From positions 1 through 64,000 of the forward strand of contig NZ_FOVE01000018.1 in the NCBI RefSeq assembly GCF_900115065.1: a DNA stretch of 64,000 nt. Reading direction: 5' to 3'. Source of the DNA: Formivibrio citricus (GTDB lineage: Bacteria; Pseudomonadota; Gammaproteobacteria; Burkholderiales; Chitinibacteraceae). Each line of letters begins with the position of its first letter. Within the stretch, counting starts at the first letter, position 1. A program made the position numbers and the translations under genes. Positions 37,601 through 44,949 of this stretch are shown piece after piece. The notes under the pieces were generated by a model. It ran no database searches. It saw only the letters and a list, made by a program, of their open reading frames with translations, and was not told where the DNA came from.

Positions 37601-38351
37601 TTGCTGCGGCCAGGGCCTCCTTGAGCAGCTGCCCACTTTGCAGGGTTTTCAACCCTTCCAGGAAATAGCGTTTTTGATTCTCCGGATCACGACTGGCAGC
37701 TTGAGCCTGGAAATAGGCTTCCGCAGCATCGCGGTAACGACCAGAAGCCAGCGCTGTTCCTGCTGCGCGTTCCAGCCAGTACGGCGCCCGTCCTTGCTCG
37801 ATTTGCGCAAAGTTGCGGAAAAGCCCGGCCTGTCGATCAGGCATGTACTGCCCGATCTTGTTCAGGAGCCATTCAGGAGACTGCTGCAATGCGGCAGGCG
37901 TAGCCAACAGAAACTCAAGCGTTGCACGCAGGTCGGTCAACGTCTTGCTACGGTCTGTTTCGGAAAGCTTGGGCTGACGAAGCCGGTTTTCCAGAATGTC
38001 CGCGATCAGGATCGCGGCCCGAACCTGCTGTTCGGGGCCATCCGTGCGCAATGGCTCAAGCAGCGTCAGCGCCATGGCTTCTTCGCCCTGCGACAAGGCG
38101 CGCTGGATGAGTTCGGAGCGCACCTCAACATCGCCGGGGTTCTGTTTGAGAATGCCACGCAGATAATCGGTCGCTACCGGGTCATGCTTTTGCTCCAGCG
38201 CCATTGAGCGCATGACGCTCTCGCGCGGATAGAGCCAAAGCATTCCTACCGCCACTCCCAGAATGATGAGAGGAACGATCCAGCGAACGGCCAAGCTGGC
38301 GCGCTGGCGCGGCTTAACGCTGGCAAACGAGCTTGATCTCGGACGCGGCAT
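34665..38351 (-). CDS. pelB: Pel polysaccharide outer-membrane channel PelB
   Basis: A 1228-residue protein with an N-terminal transmembrane helix (about 22-40), a long TPR superhelix (about 60-900) and a C-terminal beta-barrel ending in an aromatic residue (VTYRWYY). PelB exports Pel and binds PelA through its TPRs. The ATG at 38351 (MPRPRSSS) is preferred; it overlaps the end of pelA by 38 bases, and 15 extra upstream codons are possible. Confidence 0.93.
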   Translation of the reverse strand: MPRPRSSSFASVKPRQRASLAVRWIVPLIILGVAVGMLWLYPRESVMRSMALEQKHDPVATDYLRGILKQNPGDVEVRSELIQRALSQGEEAMALTLLEPLRTDGPEQQVRAAILIADILENRLRQPKLSETDRSKTLTDLRATLEFLLATPAALQQSPEWLLNKIGQYMPDRQAGLFRNFAQIEQGRAPYWLERAAGTALASGRYRDAAEAYFQAQAASRDPENQKRYFLEGLKTLQSGQLLKEALAAARSMEAPWLADRDVLLYLTRLSRAAGDNASAERYVRLLLQMALLEQMPFSLQQARWQFAQPAAFGRVTIQRAANVPATPYDEEVYKLAYEVFLGNGKPGDAMAVAAAALRQVPGQTDWIKRLAQAAEWAGHPEAALAAWRQLATRFNSEEGWQGMARLAPSLFADEDLLLLWHRQAARRALEDREWREIQAVYERLARPLEGAAFFENAHARNPRPQLLEQAAYLRHSMGDIDGAIADYRQLASQYGAYPKWAMVEASLLYGRDEKEKAFDVLNAAKAHATEQDASFWRIIGDLAWNMDKRDVAREAYRQRQQAPDWQRSDADRLLAMLEPAQTEERLAISRLAWQKSGVLSYLNIALGLMLDREQTVAAQALLSGMKAEKLQEAVRNPDFLILRSRYHQMIRDMPRARADLAKAHELSPSPELKASLLWFLIDSREAATLQGALPQWEQQASANKPLAEAVAAGWHALGNTQRALFWSRQLLPAHENDPAWLVDYADLIEQSGQPDMAWRIRRHAWLALKKQPPANMDVLQRQLRLSLLLDPVDQAEKRLLQAVVAGQSLLPGSAAPERDAALVDELAYAWLMGQEDDNRARFWHWRRYVKKLADPNYLALRAASMNEDSTTQQRLLERNVAAIQPSDHTVAAAETGDAKVAEEQAWFSLDGAPANDALHLQMSELTLANSPSSVSLRSDYTTGELQGWRHTFSDRLMLTPSTSLTLNLSAAPHQKYAQQFQDTREIVLTLENRKQNGDALSLSAGHHLGKEPYNSLSLAGETRSGRWQFDWKAGWDTPVNDNALLTLAGMQRQGMLGAAYYLRQNLIARLRLSRAWLRGQDGETLGTRNQADLSLDWTSQYKGGFSASLYGQRANYSAYSKTLPGYALLVQEGQTPTTDEMLPKSFGRVGLTLGYGMAYQEGYTRAWRPFMSGTVGHHSLNGLESAWQLGQAGSVLGNDHLSIYGGRSLLRSGGSNSFGGVTYRWYY

Positions 38352-41130
38352 TCTGAGGCAATTGGTAGTGGACAAGTTCACCGTCGAAACGGCCATTCAC
38401 GGGTTTGCCCGCCACCGTAAGGCGGCAAGCCTGAGCCTTCCCAAGCGCAAATCGCAGGGGTACCCATCCTTGCAACTTGAATTTCAGCCCTTTGGGCAAC
38501 ACCGTCCAGTCATCCAGTTTGGCATTGGCATAGGCAAGATAAGGACTGGACGGCTTGTCCGGGCGCAATGCCAGTTCGGCGTTGTCCGTACTGAGATGGA
38601 TGTAGCGCACGCCTTGCGAATCGTGAAAACCGGCGACGTTCCGGCTGGCAGTCATGTCGGGATAGCCTGCGGAAACCGGCAGCCTGAGCGTACGCAGCGC
38701 CCCTGTATTGCTGATCAGGTACCGGCCATCGAAAGTGCGCGACAGGTTCATGCCAAAGAAGCCTTGGGCGCGCTCAATGTATTCGGAGGCGAACATGGGT
38801 GTGACCGGTTGTGCCACAGCCCAGTCGTAAACCCGCTTCAGCGCATTGAGCGATGCCTTCTTGCTGGCGCTGTAGACATGATAATAGATGTCGATCGGCT
38901 TGAGCCGGCGAGGCGATTCAGTCATCTGGAAAGTTTCGATGACTCGCTGGTAGCCATAGAACGGGCCAGTCCAGTTGTTCGTGTAGACATTTTCGTTCTG
39001 GTTGGGTGCAAAGATTTGCAGCTCATTACCCTTGTACATGCCAATGGGAGCAACCGCAGTTAAAGTTGGCAGTGTTTTGGAAATAACCGTATCCCCCGCG
39101 TTCATGTTGAGAAGGCGGGCCTGTCGGGCTTTGCGCACAGCCACTTCCGGAGGGTCGCAGTCACCCGTCCACAACAGCACACGAGTCTTCTTGCCCGTCG
39201 GGGCAAGACGGGTATTGATATATTTGGCGGTTCCGGCGATTTCCCGATCGAGGTCGAAACTGTAGCCGGGAATGCTCAGATGGTAGTCCTCGCTTGTTTC
39301 GCCTGTGGCTGCAGGCTGCCATTTAAAGGGATGCGAATAGGAGTGACTGGCAATTTCCACATTCGGCAACGCAAAAATCTGCCGGGCAATTTTTTCATGC
39401 AACTGCGACTTGGCCGGATAAAGCCCCTCGGCACCGATCTCCCCTTCGATCACGGAAACGGTAATGGGTAGATTCGAATATTTCTGCAGGATTTCCTTTA
39501 ACATGACTTCGCCGGCAGGCGGGCTTCCCGGCATTTCGGCCTGACTCACGAAACCGTCCCCGTCGATATGGGAGATCAGGATGCGTCGGCCGTTTTCCGT
39601 GGTGACATCGGGCACAGGGAGCGCCGGCAAACGCAATGCCCGCGCCAAAAACTGGAACGGATCAATAACCCAGCGGTTGGTTTCATCAGGCAAGGTTCGA
39701 AATACGAATGGAGCCATGGCATAACCGCCCCAATCCGTGATAGCGACGGGTTGATAGCGAACCCCCTGGTTATTTTGCAGTTCCAGCAAGACTTCAGCAT
39801 TCGCAGCGGTCAAGCCGGAAAAACTGCTTTTGATATCGCCAGACGCCTGGAGCGAGGTTTCAAAACCTAGCGCAGCACTTTGTTTCACAATAGTGACTTG
39901 TTTTGTACCCAGTACCCTGCTGCTGGAAGTCAAGCCGAGCCGCTTGAGCCAAGCTGGCGTCAAGGGGAATCCGAAATCGTTCAGCACCACCCATGGAATT
40001 TTTCTATCTATCTGCTTTTTCAACCATATCTGCAAGGGAACATCGGCTTTATTTTCGGCAAATGAACTGATAATACCGGCTGTATCGTCCAAGTTTTCAG
40101 GCAGTGAAGACAAATCCGTGACATCGATCAGCCTGTGACGATAGCCAAGATAATTCAGGATGGTAGCCACATACTGCATATTGCTGTCGAGAGGCGTATC
40201 CCCTTTATTGCCTGAATAAAGCAGCAGAACTGTCCGGGGCAATTCTTCCAAGGCGCCTGCGCCCATACTTCCCAGCAGCGGATCGGCCACCCAGGGAACA
40301 AAACCGGCCTGCCGCAGCTTGCGGGCAGTGGCGAGGGCGAGCGCTTTATCGGCCGGAGGCACGTAGTCGATGGCTATGACAGGCAAGCGATACTGTTCGC
40401 GGATCGGTTTTAACTGCCCATCCAGCCAGCGCCGATCTTCTTCGGACACCGGCTGATAGCGCCTCTTTTCCGCATTCCATCCCTGGAAATAGGATTCGAA
40501 AGCAACTGCAGACAGCCAGGGATGGATCTTGTCCATGACCTCGAAACCCCGGTTGGCAATCAGACGAGCCTCTGGATAGCGCGCCTTGATGGCTGCGATG
40601 GTTCGCATCAGGCCCGCTATCTGTTTCTGCCGCTCTGCATCGGTCTTGGCAATCATCTGCCAGGAGTCGAGCGTATCCAGAAAGAACCCCCGGTAACCCG
40701 CTTTCCACAAGGGGTCAACCATGCGATTAACCACGAACGCAGGCCATTCATCACTCGTCTGATCGATAACCCAACTCCCCCACGCAATGTTTCTGGAAGC
40801 CTTCCAGGCAGCAGGAACATCCTTGGCGTAGGGGCGATCAGCTGTAATCTCGCCAAGGCTCAGATAAGCGAACCATTGCGTGTTGCCCCCCTTGGGTGGG
40901 CTCGGCAAATGCGCCGGCTCGACAACAGCCCAATCGTATGCCTGCAAACGGTCCACAGGTACAGGGTTCCCGTAGTAAAAAGCAACGGAAGGAGAAGCAT
41001 GCAACAAGGGACTTGCCATCAGGCAAAGCCACAGTAGAAGCATTCTCCCCGCATTGACAAGCAGGCCAATCATGGCGGCATGAATCTGCTGATTAAGCAT
41101 AGGCATAGAATATGAAATGCTGATTTTCAC
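38314..41130 (-). CDS. pelA: Pel polysaccharide deacetylase/hydrolase PelA
   Basis: A 938-residue bifunctional periplasmic enzyme. After a signal sequence (LLLWLCLMASPLLHA), residues about 50-290 form the GH114-like glycoside hydrolase and about 510-800 the deacetylase, with metal/catalytic motifs HIDGDGF and SHSYSHP. It deacetylates and trims the polymer during export. The longest frame starts at GTG 41130; ATGs at codons 9, 11, 20 and 30 are alternatives, the last having GGGGAG too close. First gene of a full pelABCDEFG operon. Confidence 0.93.
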   Translation of the reverse strand: MKISISYSMPMLNQQIHAAMIGLLVNAGRMLLLWLCLMASPLLHASPSVAFYYGNPVPVDRLQAYDWAVVEPAHLPSPPKGGNTQWFAYLSLGEITADRPYAKDVPAAWKASRNIAWGSWVIDQTSDEWPAFVVNRMVDPLWKAGYRGFFLDTLDSWQMIAKTDAERQKQIAGLMRTIAAIKARYPEARLIANRGFEVMDKIHPWLSAVAFESYFQGWNAEKRRYQPVSEEDRRWLDGQLKPIREQYRLPVIAIDYVPPADKALALATARKLRQAGFVPWVADPLLGSMGAGALEELPRTVLLLYSGNKGDTPLDSNMQYVATILNYLGYRHRLIDVTDLSSLPENLDDTAGIISSFAENKADVPLQIWLKKQIDRKIPWVVLNDFGFPLTPAWLKRLGLTSSSRVLGTKQVTIVKQSAALGFETSLQASGDIKSSFSGLTAANAEVLLELQNNQGVRYQPVAITDWGGYAMAPFVFRTLPDETNRWVIDPFQFLARALRLPALPVPDVTTENGRRILISHIDGDGFVSQAEMPGSPPAGEVMLKEILQKYSNLPITVSVIEGEIGAEGLYPAKSQLHEKIARQIFALPNVEIASHSYSHPFKWQPAATGETSEDYHLSIPGYSFDLDREIAGTAKYINTRLAPTGKKTRVLLWTGDCDPPEVAVRKARQARLLNMNAGDTVISKTLPTLTAVAPIGMYKGNELQIFAPNQNENVYTNNWTGPFYGYQRVIETFQMTESPRRLKPIDIYYHVYSASKKASLNALKRVYDWAVAQPVTPMFASEYIERAQGFFGMNLSRTFDGRYLISNTGALRTLRLPVSAGYPDMTASRNVAGFHDSQGVRYIHLSTDNAELALRPDKPSSPYLAYANAKLDDWTVLPKGLKFKLQGWVPLRFALGKAQACRLTVAGKPVNGRFDGELVHYQLPQNAASEIKLVCQR

Positions 41131-41423
41131 TTGTGAGCATTAACGGATTTTCATACTAACGACAGACAAATTGACCTATTTTTACCAGCAATTATTGACA
41201 AACAGCGTCAGAATATTTTTGCAACAATGTCATCAATTAACACACTGCAAGACAACGCTGCTGCAAATCAACCCCCGGTTCAAATCATATATCGGCAAAC
41301 CACGGAATTTAAGCCGCTCTCGACATAACCGCACGCAATATAAGCAATCGCTTATAAATCAAAAGGTTGTCAATCAAACGGGATAATAGCTTATCCGGGA
41401 TGGAATGTAAGCATTAGTCCTGC
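41131..41423. other. AT-rich regulatory gap upstream of pelA
   Basis: About 290 bases, visibly richer in A and T than the surrounding genes. No gene is supported. No convincing sigma70 pair was found for pelA. A GG-N10-GC spaced element (CGGGGGTTGATTTGCAG on the minus strand, about 41262-41278) has only partial likeness to a sigma54 promoter. Confidence 0.4.
41379..41399 (-). terminator. Candidate terminator after the FAD-oxidase gene
   Basis: On the minus strand CCGGATAA and TTATCCCG form a stem with loop GCTA, followed by TTTGATTG. The T-run is short. Confidence 0.45.
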
Positions 41424-42821
41424 TTAAAATCGCAGCACCTTGCCCGGATTCATCAGGTTTTGCGGGTCCAGAAGCTGCTTGATGCCGCGCATCAGGTCGA
41501 GCTCCAGCTTGCTGCGGTATTGTGTCAGCGCATCAACCTTGAGCTGGCCGATGCCGTGTTCGGCGCTGATGCTGCCGCCCAGTTGCGTCACGCAGCCATA
41601 GACGATGGCATTGATCGCTGCTTCGGCTTGGTAGGCGGCCTGGCTCTTGTCGGCACGGAAGACGTTGTAGTGCAGGTTGCCGTCGCCCAGATGGCCGAAG
41701 GCGACAATTTGCGCGTCGGGGAATTCCGCCTGCAGCTTGGGGCCGCACTCGGCAAGAAAGGCGGGGACGCGGCTCACCGGCAGGCTGATGTCGTGCTTGA
41801 TGCTCACGCCCTCGCGGCGCTGCGCTTCGGCGATCTCCTCGCGCAGCCGCCACAGTGCCTCGCTTTCCGCCGCATTGCGCGCCAGCACGGCATCTTCGAT
41901 TTCCGATTCGGCCAAGGCTTCGATCAGCTTGTCGGACAGCTCTGCGCTGTCGCCGCAATCGGACAATTCGATCAGCGCCAGCCATTGCGGCGCGGGTGAG
42001 AACGGTTGCGGCAGTTGCGGGAAATGTTTGGCCAGCAACTCAAGGCAGGGCTGGCCGATCAGTTCGAACGATGTCACCCGGTCGCCGACCCGTCCCTGGA
42101 GATCGCGCAGCAGGGCCAGCGCCGCATCCGGATCGGGGAATGCCACGAGTGCGAGCGCCTGCGCCGTGGGCAAAGGGAAGAGACGCAGCACGGCGCGGGT
42201 GATGATGCCGAGCGTACCTTCCGCGCCGATGAAAAGCTGTTTCAGGTCATAGCCGGTGTTGTCCTTGCGCAGCGCACGCAGCCCGCCCCAGATTTCGCCG
42301 CTGGCCAGCACTACTTCCAGGCCGAGCGTTTGTTCACGCATGTTGCCGTAACGCAGGACATTGACCCCACCCGCATTGACCGCCAGCGCGCCGCCGATCT
42401 GGCACGAAGCCGCAGCGGCCCAGTCCGCGGCCAGCAGACGCCCTGCCGCGCGCGCGGCGGCTTGGGCATCCGCCAGAATCACGCCGGTTTCGACCGTGAT
42501 CGTGTTGTTGTCCGCATCGACTTCCAGAATCCGGTTCATGCGCTCCAGCGACAGGATCAGCGCCGAGCCGCTCTCGTCCGGCGTGGCCGCACCGCAATTA
42601 CCGGTATTGCCACCCTGCGGCACGATCGGTACGCCATGTTCGGCGCAAAGCCGCACCACGGCGGCGACCTCTTCGCAGGAGCGTGGACGAGCCACCGCCA
42701 ACGCCTGGCCGCGGTAGCGGCGCCGCTGATCCAGACAGTATCCGGCCAACGCGGTTTCGTCGGTCAGGATTCCTGCGGGATCGAGCAATGCCTGCAAGGC
42801 GGCCAGGAACGAAGTGGTCAT
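41424..42821 (-). CDS. FAD-binding oxidoreductase (D-2-hydroxyacid dehydrogenase type)
   Basis: A 465-residue member of the GlcD/D-lactate/D-2-hydroxyglutarate dehydrogenase family. The FAD-binding PCMH domain has PQGGNTGNCGAA and GALAVNAGG. The C-terminal FAD-oxidase domain has FGHLGDGNLHYNV and ends SAEHGIGQLK, typical of the D-2-hydroxyglutarate branch. It probably oxidises a D-2-hydroxyacid and passes electrons to an ETF or quinone. It overlaps thrB by 4 bases; D-2-hydroxyglutarate from the serine pathway is a reasonable but unproved substrate. Confidence 0.87.
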   Translation of the reverse strand: MTTSFLAALQALLDPAGILTDETALAGYCLDQRRRYRGQALAVARPRSCEEVAAVVRLCAEHGVPIVPQGGNTGNCGAATPDESGSALILSLERMNRILEVDADNNTITVETGVILADAQAAARAAGRLLAADWAAAASCQIGGALAVNAGGVNVLRYGNMREQTLGLEVVLASGEIWGGLRALRKDNTGYDLKQLFIGAEGTLGIITRAVLRLFPLPTAQALALVAFPDPDAALALLRDLQGRVGDRVTSFELIGQPCLELLAKHFPQLPQPFSPAPQWLALIELSDCGDSAELSDKLIEALAESEIEDAVLARNAAESEALWRLREEIAEAQRREGVSIKHDISLPVSRVPAFLAECGPKLQAEFPDAQIVAFGHLGDGNLHYNVFRADKSQAAYQAEAAINAIVYGCVTQLGGSISAEHGIGQLKVDALTQYRSKLELDLMRGIKQLLDPQNLMNPGKVLRF

Positions 42822-43741
42822 AACCAGAAATCCTCGCGTTGGGCATGGTGAGCGATGATGAGCCGGAACCAGTCCGGATCCTTGACCAGCACCATCTCAC
42901 CCTCACTCGGCCGGTGGTAATCCAGCAAACGGGAAACCCAGAAGCGCAGGGCAGCGGCGCGCAGCATCACCGGCCAATCGTTTTTTTCCTGCGCCGTCAG
43001 TGCGCGGATCGATTGGTAGCCAGCCAGCATGGCACGCACGCGCCCGGCATCGATATCGCCGTCCGGCAGCGGGCACCAGTCGTTGACGGCAATCGCCAGA
43101 TCGAAGAGCAGCGCATCGTTGCAGGCGTAGAAGAAATCGATGAAGCCGCCGACCCGCTCGCCGTCCATCAGCACGTTGTCGCGGAACAGGTCGGCATGGA
43201 CAACCCCGGCGGGCAGGTCGTCGAAGCGGTGTGCCTGCTGCAACGCCACCTCCGCACGCAGCATTTCGGCCTCTTCCGCCGACACTTGGGGCAGCAACGC
43301 CCGGACGGTGCGCGTCCACCACGCAGGGCCGCGGGGGTTGGGCATGCGCGCCGGATAATCGGCGGCTGCCAGATGCATGCGCGCCAGCATGACGCCCACC
43401 GCATGGCATTGCTGCGGCGAAGGCTGTTCGACCACGGTGCCGCTCAGCCTTTCGGCCAGCAGCGCCGGTTTGCCGCACAGGGTTTCAACCGCCCCGATCG
43501 GTCGCGCAACGGCTACACCACGATGCGCCAGGTGGCTCATGAGATCGACGTAGAACGGCAATTCATCCGCGCGCAGCGTTTCGAACAGGGTCAGCACATA
43601 GCGTCCCTGCGTCGTCGTCACGAAGTAATTGGTGTTGGTGACACCGGCGGAAATGCCCTTGAGTTCGAGGAGATCGCCAACCGCGCGGAGTTGAAGAAAA
43701 GGCGCCAGATCGTCGGGCGTCACGACAGTAAAAACAGACAT
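42818..43741 (-). CDS. thrB: Homoserine kinase (APH-like type)
   Basis: A 307-residue kinase of the aminoglycoside-phosphotransferase fold, the ThrB form used in many beta- and gammaproteobacteria. The catalytic loop HADLFRDNVL and metal-binding GFIDFFYA are intact, and the N-terminal GVTNTNYFV is typical. It phosphorylates homoserine for threonine synthesis. Association with DUF2782 and polA is a conserved neighbourhood. Confidence 0.95.
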   Translation of the reverse strand: MSVFTVVTPDDLAPFLQLRAVGDLLELKGISAGVTNTNYFVTTTQGRYVLTLFETLRADELPFYVDLMSHLAHRGVAVARPIGAVETLCGKPALLAERLSGTVVEQPSPQQCHAVGVMLARMHLAAADYPARMPNPRGPAWWTRTVRALLPQVSAEEAEMLRAEVALQQAHRFDDLPAGVVHADLFRDNVLMDGERVGGFIDFFYACNDALLFDLAIAVNDWCPLPDGDIDAGRVRAMLAGYQSIRALTAQEKNDWPVMLRAAALRFWVSRLLDYHRPSEGEMVLVKDPDWFRLIIAHHAQREDFWL

Positions 43742-43827
43742 TGCAGATACAGGCTTCAGATGAGGTAAAAAGCAAAAACCGCCCCCGTGCCGGAAAACCG
43801 CACACGGAAGCGGTCAAACAACAAAAA

Positions 43828-44145
43828 TCAGAACTCGAACAGCACCCAGTGCGGAACGGCAATCCGTCCGTTGGCCGGCAGATCCGCACGGTCGAAGCGC
43901 CCCTTGCCTTCGTTGTCGATCAGGTAATAGGGCACGCCTCCTTTCGGCGTCACCTTCATCATGTACAGCTTGCCGTGGCGGCGGTATTCGGTGACGGTAC
44001 CATCCTTGCTTTCGACGATCCGGACTTCCGGTTCATCGGTCGCACCGGGTTGCGGCACGAGCGGCGGTTCGGCCGGAGCGGGCACGGGGGCCGGAGCGGC
44101 CAGAACCATGACGGGAAAAAGGGCAAGCAGCAAGAAGCGGCGCAT
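43828..44145 (-). CDS. DUF2782 periplasmic protein
   Basis: A 105-residue protein with a signal peptide (MRRFLLLALFPVMVLAAPAP), a Pro-rich linker, and a DUF2782 domain (EVRIVESKDGTVTEYRRHGKLYMMKVTPKGG). The function is unknown. It occupies its usual place between polA-adjacent genes and thrB. Confidence 0.87.
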   Translation of the reverse strand: MRRFLLLALFPVMVLAAPAPVPAPAEPPLVPQPGATDEPEVRIVESKDGTVTEYRRHGKLYMMKVTPKGGVPYYLIDNEGKGRFDRADLPANGRIAVPHWVLFEF

Positions 44146-44171
44146 GATGGTTTCCTTTCCTGACCCGGCGG

Positions 44172-44906
44172 TCAGAGGCTGAACTGCATTTCGCGTTCGG
44201 CAGCGGAAGGTTCGAAACCGCGCCGTTCGTAGAATTTGAAAATCGCATCGACGATCAGTTTGGGCTCGTCGATCACCTGCAAGAGGTTCATGTCTTCCGG
44301 GCTGATCATGCCTTCGCCGACCAGCGTCTGGTGGAACCAGTCCACCAGCCCGCCCCAGAAAGGCTGGCCGACGAGAATGATCGGAATCTTGCGCGACTTG
44401 CCGGTCTGGATCAGCGTCAGCGCTTCGGACAACTCGTCGAGCGTGCCGAACCCGCCCGGCATGACCACGTAGGCACTGGCATGGCGCACGAACATGACCT
44501 TGCGCGCAAAGAAATGGCGGAACGTCTGCGAGATATCCTGATACGGGTTGCCATGCTGTTCGTGCGGCAACTGGATGTTCAGACCCACCGACGGCGACTT
44601 GCCGTGATAGGCGCCCTTGTTCGCCGCTTCCATGATGCCGGGGCCACCGCCCGAGATCACCGCGAAACCGGAATCCGAAAGCAGGCGGGCAATTTCCTCG
44701 GTGAGCTTATAATAGGCGTGGTCTTTCGGTGTTCGCGCAGAGCCGAAAATCGACACCGCGGGCCGGATCGACTGCAAACGCTCGGTTGCTTCGACGAATT
44801 CGGCCATGATGCCGAATACACGCCACGCTTCGCGCGCCAGAATTCCGGTCGTATCGTTGGGCTTGGCGGTTTCAATGCTTTCGGGCAGCTTGTCCTTGAG
44901 GCTCAT
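44172..44906 (-). CDS. TIGR00730/LOG-family Rossmann protein
   Basis: A 244-residue lysine-decarboxylase-like (LOG) protein. The motifs SGGGPGIMEAANKGA and PGGFGTLDE are those of nucleoside-5'-monophosphate phosphoribohydrolases (cytokinin-activating LOG / PpnN group). The start MSLKDKLPES at 44906 is favoured; upstream codons lack family support. It is divergent from polA with only 43 bases between starts. Confidence 0.88.
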   Translation of the reverse strand: MSLKDKLPESIETAKPNDTTGILAREAWRVFGIMAEFVEATERLQSIRPAVSIFGSARTPKDHAYYKLTEEIARLLSDSGFAVISGGGPGIMEAANKGAYHGKSPSVGLNIQLPHEQHGNPYQDISQTFRHFFARKVMFVRHASAYVVMPGGFGTLDELSEALTLIQTGKSRKIPIILVGQPFWGGLVDWFHQTLVGEGMISPEDMNLLQVIDEPKLIVDAIFKFYERRGFEPSAAEREMQFSL

Positions 44907-44949
44907 GACATATCCGTTTTTTGACCTGTTTTTAGTATAGAGGCTTTCC

